From NCBI RefSeq assembly GCF_037992945.1, contig NZ_CP150304.1, positions 5,036,501 through 5,100,500 on the forward strand: 64,000 nt of DNA, read 5' to 3'. Made by a program: the position numbers and the translations under genes. This DNA is from Peribacillus sp. FSL E2-0218 (GTDB lineage: Bacteria; Bacillota; Bacilli; Bacillales; DSM-1321). Shown here piece after piece: positions 51,136-59,766 of this stretch. The notes under the pieces are model-generated. The model saw only the letters and a list, made by a program, of their open reading frames with translations, had not been told where the DNA came from and did not search any database. Each line of letters opens with the position of its first letter. The stretch's first letter is position 1.

Positions 51136-51777
51136 ATGAATCAACAATCTTTTGCCCGCAATGATGAACATACATTGAAGGTTTCCGGCTCGGAAACGCT
51201 GCAAGCAGCTCCCGATCAAGCCACCATCACCCTTGGGGTCATGACGGAGAATGAGGACCCGCAGCAGGCACAGCAGGCCAATTCCCAAGCGATCGCGAAT
51301 GTCATCGCCTCCCTTAAATCCGCGGGCATTCCCGAAGAACATATGAAAACGAGTGAATACAGAATCGATCCGCAATATGATTATATCGATGGAAAGGAAT
51401 TGTTCAAGAATTATAAAGTCCAGCATATCATCCAGGTCCAAACGACCGACATCGAAAAAATCGGAAGTTTACTTGACACAGCTGTCAAAAGCGGCGCCAA
51501 TACGGTCACGAGCATTCGCTTTTCCTTATCAAATCCAGAAGCTTACTATAACCAAGCACTTTCGCTCGCATTAAATAATGCTTACGAAAAAGCGCTCTCC
51601 ATGGCCCAAACGATAGGAATCCCATTGAATCCCATCCCCAATCAGGTTGAAGAGGTATCCGAAACGGCAGCTCCCATGCTTTACCAGTCGAGTTCCTTTG
51701 CAAAAATGGCTGCCACCCCAATCCAGCCTGGGGAATTGAACATCACTGCCTCCGTAAGGGTCGAATACACGTACTAA
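51136..51777 (+). CDS. SIMPL-domain (DUF541) protein
   Basis: Predicted protein of 213 residues. The DUF541 pattern is clear: LKVSGSETLQAAPDQATITLGVMTE near the start, GIPEEHMKTSEYRIDPQYDY near 70 and KYKVQH-like NYKVQHIIQVQTTDIEKIGSLLDTAVKSGANTV near 100. Homologues are often secreted (BP26/OMP28 type), but this copy has no signal peptide, so it is probably cytosolic. Function unknown. Start chosen at 51136 because upstream codons lie in non-conserved sequence. Confidence 0.82.
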   Translation: MNQQSFARNDEHTLKVSGSETLQAAPDQATITLGVMTENEDPQQAQQANSQAIANVIASLKSAGIPEEHMKTSEYRIDPQYDYIDGKELFKNYKVQHIIQVQTTDIEKIGSLLDTAVKSGANTVTSIRFSLSNPEAYYNQALSLALNNAYEKALSMAQTIGIPLNPIPNQVEEVSETAAPMLYQSSSFAKMAATPIQPGELNITASVRVEYTY

Positions 51778-51797
51778 AACACCCCTCTTTCCATGCT

Positions 51798-51826
51798 AAA
51801 AACCCCCCTTGGTTTGCCAAGGGGGG
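51798..51826 (-). terminator. terminator of purU
   Basis: A perfect ten-base stem, CCCCCCTTGG and CCAAGGGGGG, with a four-base loop. On the minus strand it is followed by TTTTT, ten bases beyond the purU stop. Confidence 0.9.
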
Positions 51827-51835
51827 CACTTCACT

Positions 51836-52738
51836 TTAAAAGACTACCGTTTTATTTTCATGGACGAGGACACGATCCTCCAAATGCCATTTGACGGCAC
51901 GGGCGAGCACCCTCCGTTCAGCCGAACGGCCGATTTTCTTCATATCCCCTGCCGAATCACGATGATCGACACGTTCGATATCCTGCTCGATGATCGGACC
52001 TTCATCCAAGTCATTCGTCACATAATGTGAGGTCGCCCCAATCAGCTTGACACCCCGGTCATATGCCCGTTCATAAGGCCGTGCCCCGATGAATGCAGGT
52101 AAAAAGGAATGATGGATATTGATGATTTTATTCGGATGGGCCGCTACGAAATCCGGCGTCAGGATCTGCATATACCTCGCTAACACAATCAGGTCGATAT
52201 TGAATTCCTCGAGAAGGCCAAGCTGCTTCGTCTCCACTTCCTTACGAATATCCTTGTTTGCAGGAATATAATAAAAAGGAATGCCCATCGATTCGACAAT
52301 TTGTCTCGTATCTTCATGATTACTGATAACGAGCGCTATATCGGCCAACAAATCCCCGCTTTGCCATTCCCATAGCAATTCAAGCAGGCAATGCGGCTCC
52401 TTGGAGACAAAAATGGCCGTCCGCTTCAAATCACTCACATGCGTAAGCGTCCATTCCATTGAAAAGGCTTCCGAAACCTCTTCAAAAGCCGATTCCATTT
52501 CCGCTGCCCTCTCCTTTAATCCCGGGCAATCGAATTCAATCCGCGTAAAAAAAGTACCACCCTCAGGATTCATCGAATACTGGCTTAACTCGACGATATT
52601 TGCATCATATTGTTTAAGAAACGCCGTAACTGTCGAAACGATTCCTGGCTGGTCCGGACATTGAATAATCAAACGGCCCCTATCTTGATTTTTTTCGCGA
52701 AATTCCTCTAATTGCCCTTGCACAAAGTTGCTCACCAT
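51836..52738 (-). CDS. purU: formyltetrahydrofolate deformylase
   Basis: Predicted protein of 300 residues. An N-terminal ACT domain (GRLIIQCPDQPGIVSTVTAFL near residue 20) precedes a formyltransferase-fold domain with NIHHSFLPAFIGARPYERAYDRGVKLIGATSHYV near 215, including the catalytic His-Ser-Phe-Leu-Pro context and a downstream Asp. PurU hydrolyses 10-formyl-THF to formate and THF, balancing the one-carbon pool. Normal family length. It converges on the SIMPL gene. Confidence 0.94.
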   Translation of the reverse strand: MVSNFVQGQLEEFREKNQDRGRLIIQCPDQPGIVSTVTAFLKQYDANIVELSQYSMNPEGGTFFTRIEFDCPGLKERAAEMESAFEEVSEAFSMEWTLTHVSDLKRTAIFVSKEPHCLLELLWEWQSGDLLADIALVISNHEDTRQIVESMGIPFYYIPANKDIRKEVETKQLGLLEEFNIDLIVLARYMQILTPDFVAAHPNKIINIHHSFLPAFIGARPYERAYDRGVKLIGATSHYVTNDLDEGPIIEQDIERVDHRDSAGDMKKIGRSAERRVLARAVKWHLEDRVLVHENKTVVF

Positions 52739-53254
52739 TTTCCCAACTGCCCTTCTACTATTTTGCTACATTATACTTCATGTCATGGGCAGAATTAAAG
52801 TCGGTCATCAATATGGGAGGGAATGATGCTTAACTACGGGCCATTTTTCCTGTAAACGGCTGCGGTCCACTCCATTGAATATAAGTAACTAAATACATGA
52901 ATAAAGGAAAAAGACTTGCATCCATATAGGCTGATCATATGGACCTGTACGCAATAACTCGTTATCTCCAAGCCAGTAACGACTAGGTAAATATAAGCGC
53001 AATCATTCTTCCTAATTTCTCCCTCTAAAAAATTTCACGTTTTTATACACCCTATGAACAATGAGATTGTTTCAAAAATGAAATCGATTAGCTCTATATT
53101 GAAACTCAAAAAAAGCATTATTCATGTTAATTTTATTACAGGTTGAGGTTTTAATGGAATAATTCGACAGGATTTTTAATTAAAGCACACTTATAGACAG
53201 AACAGGGGGTATTTAACTCTGTCTTATTGATTGGTTGTTAGAAAGGGAGGGGCC
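52739..53254. other. AT-rich non-coding interval
   Basis: About 515 bases upstream of purU with no convincing gene, repeat or structured RNA. Stop codons occur frequently in all frames. Confidence 0.5.
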
Positions 53255-53422
53255 ATGAGGCAAACCATTATTTATTTCATATCCATTCTATTCGTATCTG
53301 TATTGTTATTATATATCTTTATCTTTGTTGCGCCTTTAGATGAACAATTTATTATCTCCTTTTTAATTATCATTTCACTGCAGCTTTCTTTAATATTAGC
53401 TATTGTATTAAAAAGAAGATAA
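53255..53422 (+). CDS. small two-helix membrane protein
   Basis: Predicted protein of 55 residues. Two hydrophobic helices (IIYFISILFVSVLLLYIFIFV and FIISFLIIISLQLSLILAIVL) separated by APLDEQ, ending in KRR. GGGAGGGG lies just before the ATG at 53255. No recognised family; it could be a small membrane peptide of unknown role. It lies in a tract of similarly tiny membrane genes. Confidence 0.6.
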   Translation: MRQTIIYFISILFVSVLLLYIFIFVAPLDEQFIISFLIIISLQLSLILAIVLKRR

Positions 53423-53609
53423 CACAGGGGTTTTTCAGGGTAAACGTTTAAACAAATCAAACACATTCCTCGGTTTTAACCCATCTAAGATCAATCCCTG
53501 AACAAAGTTTAACTCCTAAAGAATATAGTACTGGAATGACTTCAAATTGACTAAAAATCTAGAAAACGCTTAAATCACCTAGTTAATGCAATGGTTGAGG
53601 AGGCATTAC

Positions 53610-53741
53610 ATGAATGAAACAATAGTGAATTGGTTTGATGTAGGATATCAAATTACTATATTCATATTATTCGTTGCTTTAATTTCTTTCATTATCCATT
53701 TGGTAAAAAGAAAAAAGCGTAATAAAAAATCTAACTTTTAA
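53610..53741 (+). CDS. 43-residue membrane protein, DUF4083-like
   Basis: Peptide starting MNETIVNWFDVGYQITIFIL, one transmembrane helix, then a basic tail (HLVKRKKRNKKSNF). GAGGAGG six bases before the ATG is a very good ribosome binding site. The layout (short polar start with W/D, one helix, basic tail) is like DUF4083 proteins of Bacillus. A terminator follows at 53787. Confidence 0.65.
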   Translation: MNETIVNWFDVGYQITIFILFVALISFIIHLVKRKKRNKKSNF

Positions 53742-53786
53742 TATTCAAGTTTCAAGTTTAGAGACAGAGTGGCTCAAGATAAACCG

Positions 53787-53815
53787 GGAACGTCTTTAAG
53801 GCGTTCTCTTTTTTA
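53787..53815 (+). terminator. terminator after the 43-residue gene
   Basis: GAACG and CGTTC with inner CTT/AAG pairing, followed by TCTTTTTT. Confidence 0.75.
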
Positions 53816-53852
53816 AGATATTGCCAGCTGCACAAGTGCCATAAAACCTTAA

Positions 53853-53893
53853 TTTTTCATGAGAAATTCCTCTAACTGCTTTTGCACAAATGT
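53853..53893 (-). pseudogene. short relic of a purU 5' end
   Basis: On the minus strand this stretch encodes FVQKQLEEFL, nearly the same as residues 5-14 of PurU (FVQGQLEEFR). The DNA matches the purU start region near 52700-52735 with few changes. Only about 40 bases remain. Confidence 0.55.
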
Positions 53894-53931
53894 CTCTTTT
53901 TTAATACATTTGATGTATTAAAAAAGAGACA
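53891..53931. repeat. perfect 18-bp inverted repeat with 5-base loop
   Basis: TGTCTCTTTTTTAATACA (53891-53908) and its exact complement (53914-53931) around TTTGA. It is AT-rich and has no T run after it in either direction, so it is not a typical terminator. It touches the purU relic. Confidence 0.8.
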
Positions 53932-54106
53932 ATAGACGTATAGCAAATATTTATTCTTCTTCGTATACTCGAAATCCATCATAAGTTTTTAATTTTATCC
54001 CATTCTTTTCTTTAATTTGGTTTTAAGAAAGTCATGTTAGTCGCTGGAAGCTCGCAAAAAAAAGCTGAACATATGAAATCACCTCTTGTTTTAAAAACAA
54101 TCGCTT

Positions 54107-54283
54107 TCAATCACTTTTCCTCTTATAATTTTGTAGCAACCAAATAATTAGTGAGAAAAATAACGCCCAAGTAATTCTAAAAAATATATTTAGCATAAGA
54201 TTGTACTGGTTGAAAAGATCCTCTTGAATAATGAAAGTTGATAAGATACCTATTATAAAAATAACTATGTGCCGCAGCAGCAT
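54107..54283 (-). CDS. small two-helix membrane protein
   Basis: Predicted protein of 58 residues starting MLLRHIVIFIIGILSTFII, with a second helix NIFFRITWALFFSLIIWLL and a basic end (QNYKRKSD). AGAGG precedes the ATG at 54283. A decayed copy of its 3' end is found at 55499-55545, so it belongs to a duplicated block. Family not recognised. Confidence 0.6.
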   Translation of the reverse strand: MLLRHIVIFIIGILSTFIIQEDLFNQYNLMLNIFFRITWALFFSLIIWLLQNYKRKSD

Positions 54284-54371
54284 ATATTTACCTCTTATGT
54301 TAAAGGAATCGTAATTGTACACCTACATTGTGGCGTATCTGGTCTAAAAAACATACATATTTTCCTTCTTT

Positions 54372-54477
54372 AGGTCAGGTTCTTCTAAAATATCCATTCC
54401 ATTTTCATAAGTAAGCGAAGGCATTATAGTCAATTGAAAAATCTAAAAACTACCATAAAAAAAGAAATGAACATTTT
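54372..54477 (-). pseudogene. truncated decayed copy of the secreted protein gene at 55633
   Basis: On the minus strand this stretch aligns with the first ~105 bases of the 224-residue secreted protein gene: CTTTTTTTATGGTAG, TTGACTATAATGCCTTCGCT and GAAAATGGAATGGATATTTT are near-identical blocks. The start and frame are damaged, and homology stops after the ILE(E) codons. It follows the 35-residue membrane gene directly, as the intact gene follows its own partner. Confidence 0.8.
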
Positions 54478-54585
54478 TCACTTCTGTTTATCCTTACCTC
54501 TTAACTTTTTAAACACAAGAACTAATAAATAAAAAAATAACAAAAGTCCTCCAAGATTCAACAATTGCCAAATAATATCTCCCAC
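54478..54585 (-). CDS. 35-residue DUF4083-like membrane peptide, copy 1
   Basis: GTG start with GGGAGG upstream. The peptide starts GDIIWQLLNLGGLLLFFYLL and ends FKKLRGKDKQK: a polar start, one helix and a basic tail. It is a close paralogue of the gene at 56304. Downstream lies the decayed copy of the secreted gene. Confidence 0.7.
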   Translation of the reverse strand: MGDIIWQLLNLGGLLLFFYLLVLVFKKLRGKDKQK

Positions 54586-55051
54586 CAAAAGACCTCCCTT
54601 TTTTATAGAAAAATAAATAAAGTACTATTAATGTGGTATTAAAAGAAAGATACGAAAAAAGTTATCACAGCTTGAATTAATACCCAAATAGCATAAGGTG
54701 TAATATATGTATCTAGATGTCCATCACATTTTAATATAAGTAATGATATTATTTCACCTTAAGAAATATTCATTTAAACTTATAAAGTAACAAAAATATT
54801 CCAATGTCTATATAGTATAGTTAAAAGTAAACAAGTTCACTGATTCGACGAAGCATATTGTCATTTAGGACAAGTATATCGTAATTTGCCATAAAAGAAC
54901 TTATATTGAGTGATGCTCAGTTTAAAATCATTTGGATACTACCTACATACATTACTATCCTTAGTATAATGCATAAAGGGGGGGAGTAATCACAGAAATG
55001 GAGAAACTGATAGTGAAACCGGATGTCTCTCTGTTTAGATATTCATTTTTA
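54586..55051. other. AT-rich interval, no firm gene
   Basis: A 24-codon open frame on the plus strand (54998-55072, starting MEKLIVKPDVS) has GGGGGGAG upstream but runs into the end of the gene at 55052. I do not call it. The rest shows no coding or structural signal. Confidence 0.4.
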
Positions 55052-55375
55052 TTAATTTCTTTTCTCACCTAAACTTGCTGCTAAAGATAAAAATATATAT
55101 GGAAAAGCTAATAAAATTAAATCCGGGAATCCGTATTTCTTAAATACTAGATTATTAGGGGTCTCCTCATCAATATAAAAGCCCGAGCCTGCCATATAAA
55201 ATCCAACTAGTAAATAAGTTAGAACGGAAATTGCAAGTGTCCTTATAGTTAGTCTATCTAATTTGATTCTAGCGATTGTCAACCCTAAATAAATCAAATA
55301 CACGATTCCTAAGAGAAGTAATAGCAGAGATATATAATCAGGCTTATATATCGCCTGATTGGAACTACTTAACAT
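55052..55375 (-). CDS. hypothetical membrane protein with three helices
   Basis: Predicted protein of 107 residues: helices at about residues 15-35 (YISLLLLLLGIVYLIYLGLT), 43-63 (TLAISVLTYLLVGFYMAGS) and 82-100 (PDLILLAFPYIFLSLAASL). AGAGGAG lies before the ATG at 55375. No family recognised. It lies between the two copies of the duplicated block. Confidence 0.65.
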   Translation of the reverse strand: MLSSSNQAIYKPDYISLLLLLLGIVYLIYLGLTIARIKLDRLTIRTLAISVLTYLLVGFYMAGSGFYIDEETPNNLVFKKYGFPDLILLAFPYIFLSLAASLGEKRN

Positions 55376-55498
55376 ATGAATTCTCCTCTTGTTTCAAATA
55401 CATACCAATGTATCCCAACTACTTTGGGTTACATCCCTTTTTTATAGGTATATAACATCTATTTGTTTAATATTTAATAATTAATATTTAATAATTAA

Positions 55499-55545
55499 TA
55501 TTTTGTAGCAACCAAATAATTAATAAGAAAAAACGCCAAAACTTG
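55499..55545 (-). pseudogene. relic of the 3' end of the small membrane gene at 54107
   Basis: TTTTGTAGCAACCAAATAAT, then TA(A/G)T(A/G)AGAAAAA and ACGCC, is shared with 54128-54180, the coding end of the 58-residue membrane protein. Only this end survives here. Just upstream AATATTTAATAATT is directly repeated. Confidence 0.65.
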
Positions 55546-55632
55546 AGCCAGCCTTCTAGTCGTGGGTGCCATTATTCAAACAAACGGAAGAAGAAGACAA
55601 AGTAGCCTTCTTCTTCCTTAATGCATGTATTC

Positions 55633-56307
55633 TTAAAACTTCAAAGATAGGCTCACATCATATGAATAAATCGTTCCTATACCTTTTACAAATACTACCC
55701 ATGACATTGTTCCTTTACCATATGCCGTTCCATTCTTTTTAGTTGAATTTAAATTAGCATATGCAGAATTCTGTTTCCAAGAAAGGCCAAGTGTCACACC
55801 AGTATGACTAGTCCATACCTTAGTTTTTGTAATAACTCCTTTAGAATTCCTAGTTACATCTGCATAAAGATTAACTTTAGAAGAAACACCTTTTGTTATG
55901 CTTGTTTTGTAAGTTTTAACTGCTGCACTTACAGCATTTAAACCTGTTATCAATCCTAATAATTCAATATCATTTGATTGTTCTTCAATTTCAACAACTC
56001 CTTGTGTATCCCCAAGAAATTTTTCAAACTCCTCAATACTATCAAAATTAATCACTTGCGCATCTTCAGGGATTTTGGACATTTCTAGTGGTTCTAAACC
56101 ATTTTCTTTAAATAAATTTCCAATTTCTTTCTCTTCAGATTTTGTTGCATTTTGTTGTTGAGCTTTTTCAATATCAACAATTTCATAATCCGAAGAAGTA
56201 GATGCTTCTAAAATATCAATTCCATTTTCATCAGCAAGCGAAGGCGTTATAGTCAATCCAAAAATTAAACAAACTATCATAAAAAAAGAAATAACAATTT
56301 TTTTCAT
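55633..56307 (-). CDS. secreted hypothetical protein
   Basis: Predicted protein of 224 residues. A classical signal peptide (MKKIVISFFMIVCLIFGLTI, cleavage probably after PSLA) is followed by a Glu-rich helical region (about 30-105) and a C-terminal domain from about residue 115 (AVSAAVKTYKTSITKG, VNLYADVTRNSKG, VTLGLSWKQNSAYANL, ending YDVSLSLKF) with beta-strand character. There is no cysteine in the mature part. I do not recognise the family. The ATG overlaps the stop of the 35-residue membrane peptide (ATGA), implying translational coupling. A decayed duplicate lies at 54372. Confidence 0.7.
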   Translation of the reverse strand: MKKIVISFFMIVCLIFGLTITPSLADENGIDILEASTSSDYEIVDIEKAQQQNATKSEEKEIGNLFKENGLEPLEMSKIPEDAQVINFDSIEEFEKFLGDTQGVVEIEEQSNDIELLGLITGLNAVSAAVKTYKTSITKGVSSKVNLYADVTRNSKGVITKTKVWTSHTGVTLGLSWKQNSAYANLNSTKKNGTAYGKGTMSWVVFVKGIGTIYSYDVSLSLKF

Positions 56308-56411
56308 ACCTGTTTCTCCTTACTTCTTAACTTTTTAAAAACAAGAACTAACAAATAAATAAATAACAAAAATCCTCCAAGGTTCAACAATTGCCAAATA
56401 ATATCTCCCAA
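56304..56411 (-). CDS. 35-residue DUF4083-like membrane peptide, copy 2
   Basis: TTG start with GGAGG seven bases upstream. The peptide starts GDIIWQLLNLGGFLLFIYLL and ends FKKLRSKEKQV, differing from copy 1 at only a few residues. It overlaps the secreted protein gene by four bases. Conservation of the protein while the flanking copy has decayed suggests the peptide itself is kept. Confidence 0.72.
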   Translation of the reverse strand: MGDIIWQLLNLGGFLLFIYLLVLVFKKLRSKEKQV

Positions 56412-57192
56412 AAAAAAACCTCCAAACATAAAATAAGTACTATTAATTAAGTGGTGTTAAACAGTACATAGGTTGTATTTATTAAAAATTAATTAAATAA
56501 ATAGACTAGAAAAAATTTATAAGGGAATACTTTTATTTTGAAATTATATACATAATATGGATTAGAATACACTCCATAAAAAACTCTAGATCTTCAGCAA
56601 GCTGTTCAATTTCTTCATTTTCACTTTTGACTCCTTTTGCATTTGCAATAGGTATTAATAGCGCAAAAGAAATAAGGAAAATGGTAGAAGTTACGAATGC
56701 ATTTCTTTTAAAATTAAAAAGTTAACACTTCCCAAACTAATGAATTGTTTCATTAATTTGATTTTTCATATCTTGTCTCTCCTCTCTATCTGGCCTAGTT
56801 ACATAGGGATACAATCATCTTCTTGATACAAGCCGGATACATCCTCGACAATATCATGTAAAGATTCACCTAAGATGTGCCCATGTCACCTCCTTTGAAT
56901 GCCCATAATTTAATTGTATCTAAAACTCATTTTTGTATTGTTCCAACATTGAAACATCAGGTTTCAGTTTTGAGAAAGTAATTCTATCAAATGAATTAAA
57001 GTCACTAGTTTACACTTTAGTAACACTTATAAAATCACCGACAGTTCTCCTGTGTCTAAATTCCTTCTCGTTCAAATCACACCGTATTTTTATAATATTC
57101 TGTTTATATTCCCGATAAAATAAGGTTATCCACTACTTCGGAAGGGTATAGACCTTTCGATTAGTTTTTTTGAAGGGAGAAATGAGATTATC
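56412..57192. other. AT-rich interval with decayed small genes
   Basis: On the minus strand 56533-56720 reads KRNAFVTSTIFLISFALLIP followed by IANAKG and an acidic tail. This looks like a signal peptide of a small secreted protein, but there is no start codon, so it is a relic. Upstream of it a GAGAGGAG site precedes an 11-codon frame only. Near 57136-57170 a weak hairpin with a T run lies before the ABC transporter start. Nothing else is supported. Confidence 0.5.
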
Positions 57193-57972
57193 ATGAAATC
57201 ATCCGTTACATTCATTCTATCCATACTGGTTATTCTCGGGCTTTTGTCCGGCTGTGCCGAAAAGGATCAGCTAGAGGATGGGAGTAAGCTGATTGATAAG
57301 GACCAGTTTGTTTTCGCTGCCTCAGGTGAATTCAAGCCATTCAGTTATGTCAATGATGACATGACCGTAACAGGTTTCGATATCGAAGTGGGCGATGCCA
57401 TTGCCAAGGAACTTAACCTTAAGCCAGTCCCTAAGCGGATTAAATTCAAAGGGATCGTCGAGGGTGTTAAAACCGGCCGGGCGGATGCCGCGGTTGCCAG
57501 CCATACGATCAATGAAGAACGAAGTAAACATGTTGCCTTCTCGACCCCCTATTATTACTCGGGGCCCCAAATCTTCGTCCGATCCGATAGCGATATTAAA
57601 ACGGTTGATGATTTAAAGGGAAAGGAAGTTGCGGCTTCGAAAGGCTCTACATATGCAACCACTGCAGAAAAATATACAAATCATGTAAAAACGTATGACA
57701 GTGATATCACCGCGCTTAAAGCGTTGAGCGAAGGACGTCATGATGCCGTCATCACCGACTTCGTCACCGGCAAGGAAGCAGCCAAGGAAGGTTTCGATGT
57801 CAAGGGCCGGCAATTGATCGAACGCAGCGAGCAGGCGGTCGTCCTGCCAAGCGACAATCCCCAGCTGCTTAAACGCATCAACGAGGCGCTAGAGAACCTC
57901 CGGGAAGACGGAACGCTTGCGAAAATCAGCAAAAAGTACTTTGGTGAGGACATCACTACTAAGCCTGAATAA
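57193..57972 (+). CDS. polar amino acid ABC transporter, binding lipoprotein
   Basis: Predicted protein of 259 residues. A signal peptide ends in the lipobox LLSGC; the mature part is a family 3 solute-binding protein (FAASGEFKPFSYVNDD near residue 37, GFDIEVGDAIAKELNL near 57, GRADAAVASHTINEERSKHVAFSTPYY near 95, GTLAKISKKYFGED at the end). The aromatic and acidic ligand-pocket residues point to a polar amino acid. First gene of a three-gene operon with the permease and ATPase. GAAGGGAG precedes the ATG. Confidence 0.88.
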   Translation: MKSSVTFILSILVILGLLSGCAEKDQLEDGSKLIDKDQFVFAASGEFKPFSYVNDDMTVTGFDIEVGDAIAKELNLKPVPKRIKFKGIVEGVKTGRADAAVASHTINEERSKHVAFSTPYYYSGPQIFVRSDSDIKTVDDLKGKEVAASKGSTYATTAEKYTNHVKTYDSDITALKALSEGRHDAVITDFVTGKEAAKEGFDVKGRQLIERSEQAVVLPSDNPQLLKRINEALENLREDGTLAKISKKYFGEDITTKPE

Positions 57973-57998
57973 AGAATGATAGAAAGGGAGTCATTACA

Positions 57999-58664
57999 TT
58001 GCCAAGTTTTTCACATTTTTTCGATACATTATTTAGCTCGTCGGACGTGTTCATCCGTGCCATGCTCCTCACATTGGAACTGACGGTAGTCTCCATTATT
58101 GTAGGGATCGTCATCGGTTTGCTTTTTGCCCTTTTAAAAATTTCCAATATAAAGGTCCTTGCCTGGATTTCTGATGCTTATGTATTCCTCGTACGGGGTA
58201 CACCGCTGATCGTCCAAATCTTCATCCTCTACTTCGGTATCAGCAATCTCTTCTTATTGCCGGACTTCTGGGCGGCGTCTCTTGCCCTCGCCTTCCATAA
58301 CGGAGCTTATATCTCCGAAATATTGCGAGGTACGATTCAATCGATCGATAAAGGCCAAATGGAAGCCGGACGTTCCCTTGGAATGAGCAATTCACTCGCA
58401 TTGAGGAGAATCATCCTGCCACAGGCCTTCCGCCGCGCATTGCCGCCGCTAGGCAACCAATTCATCATCGGACTGAAGGATTCTTCTCTAGCAGCCTTCA
58501 TCTCCATGAATGAGCTGTTTAACGTAGCCACTACGCTCGGCTCGAATAATTTCGATGAGATGACGTATTTATTGATCGTAGCGGTCTACTACTTGATTCT
58601 TGTGGCATTCCTGACCATTGTCGTCAATTTATTCGAAAAGAAACTGTCCATTAGTGATCGATAG
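57999..58664 (+). CDS. polar amino acid ABC transporter, permease
   Basis: Predicted protein of 221 residues with about five helices of the HisM/GlnP family. Landmarks are FVRGTPLIVQIFILYFG near residue 66, FHNGAYISEILRGTIQSIDKGQMEAGRSLGMS near 97 (EAA loop) and LPQAFRRALPPLGNQFIIGLKDSSL near 145. The start is TTG at 57999 after AAAGGGAG. It lies between the binding-protein and ATPase genes, with spacers of 26 and 11 bases. Confidence 0.9.
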   Translation: MPSFSHFFDTLFSSSDVFIRAMLLTLELTVVSIIVGIVIGLLFALLKISNIKVLAWISDAYVFLVRGTPLIVQIFILYFGISNLFLLPDFWAASLALAFHNGAYISEILRGTIQSIDKGQMEAGRSLGMSNSLALRRIILPQAFRRALPPLGNQFIIGLKDSSLAAFISMNELFNVATTLGSNNFDEMTYLLIVAVYYLILVAFLTIVVNLFEKKLSISDR

Positions 58665-58675
58665 GGGGAATTGAA

Positions 58676-59416
58676 ATGGAACAAAAAGAAATGATTCGCA
58701 TCAGGAATTTAAATAAATCTTACGGGGATCTGCATGTACTGAAAGATATTGATATGAAGGTATTGGATAGCGATGTGGTATGTCTGATCGGGCCAAGCGG
58801 TTCCGGTAAAAGCACCCTGCTTCGCTGCTTGAATTACTTGGAAAAGAAAGATAGCGGGCAAATTCTCATTGAGGGGACGGAGGTCAAGCCAGGCACCCAT
58901 GATATCAATGAAATCCGCGCGAAAGTCGGAATGGTCTTTCAGCATTTCCATCTCTTCCCGCATATGACGGTCCTTGAAAACGTCATTGAAGCACCCACTC
59001 ACGTCAAAAAAGTGCCGAAGGCCCAGGCAATCGAAGAAGCAAAGGCCCTGCTTGCCAAAGTCGGCTTATCAGATAAAGCCGATGTTTATCCCAGCAAGCT
59101 CTCAGGCGGGCAGAAACAGCGTGTTGCCATCGCCCGTGCGCTTGCGATGAAGCCTGATATCCTGCTCTTTGATGAGCCTACCTCCGCCCTCGACCCCGAG
59201 TTGGTCGGCGAGGTTCTAACTACGATGAAGGAGCTTGCCCTGGAAGGGATGACGATGGTGGTCGTAACGCATGAAATGAGCTTTGCCCGTGATGTTGGCG
59301 ACTGGATCGTTTTCATGCATGATGGCCGGGTTGTCGAAAGCGGCCCGCCAAAAGATTTCTTCACAAATCCAAAAGAAGAGCGGACAAAGGAGTTCCTGCA
59401 AACGACAGTCTTTTGA
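58676..59416 (+). CDS. polar amino acid ABC transporter, ATP-binding protein
   Basis: Predicted protein of 246 residues of the GlnQ/HisP family. Walker A GPSGSGKST, Q-loop MVFQHFHLFPHMTVLENV, signature LSGGQKQRVAIARAL, Walker B ILLFDEPTSALDPE and switch His VVVTHEMSFARDV are all intact. It completes the transporter with the two preceding genes. Confidence 0.92.
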   Translation: MEQKEMIRIRNLNKSYGDLHVLKDIDMKVLDSDVVCLIGPSGSGKSTLLRCLNYLEKKDSGQILIEGTEVKPGTHDINEIRAKVGMVFQHFHLFPHMTVLENVIEAPTHVKKVPKAQAIEEAKALLAKVGLSDKADVYPSKLSGGQKQRVAIARALAMKPDILLFDEPTSALDPELVGEVLTTMKELALEGMTMVVVTHEMSFARDVGDWIVFMHDGRVVESGPPKDFFTNPKEERTKEFLQTTVF

Positions 59417-59429
59417 TTTGGCAGGGAGA

Positions 59430-59511
59430 ATTCGTCCTTCACCACCGGTATTCCGGCCAAGACCGGGAATAATTCGTCCTTCTACACCGATTTTCCGGCC
59501 TGAAGCCAGGA
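59430..59511 (+). repeat. two tandem 42-base units
   Basis: ATTCGTCCTTC begins at 59430 and again at 59472; each is followed by a similar ACACCGGTATTCCGGCC-type stretch and a CCAGGA/CCGGGA end. Non-coding, between the transporter stop and its terminator. Confidence 0.75.
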
Positions 59512-59520
59512 CATCATTAT

Positions 59521-59560
59521 AAGCAATACAGGCGTAAGTTCCTGTATTGCTTATTTTATT
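59521..59560 (+). terminator. terminator of the amino acid transporter operon
   Basis: AAGCAATACAGG and CCTGTATTGCTT form a perfect 12-bp stem around CGTAAGTT, followed by ATTTTATTT. Confidence 0.92.
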
Positions 59561-59766
59561 TGCCAGGTAAAGATCATACTCGACCCATAAAATGAACGAT
59601 TCAAGGATATTTTCTTTTTGGAGGCAAAAACGATATACTTGATGAATGGTTTAAGAATGCGCCTCCAAACCTTGTTCCCGGCTCGAACATGGAAAAATAT
59701 CTGTATTTATGGTATATATACAGGTAAAAGTAAAAGAAGTATATAAATGAAAGAGGTCGAATTCAG

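Noticed and set aside
54998..55072. 24-codon plus-strand frame with a GGGGGGAG site
   Set aside because: It runs into the 3' end of the convergent membrane protein gene and shows no family or duplicate support.
59560..59766. T-box leader before glnS
   Set aside because: No T-box sequence and no specifier stem seen; the preceding hairpin is the terminator of the transporter operon.
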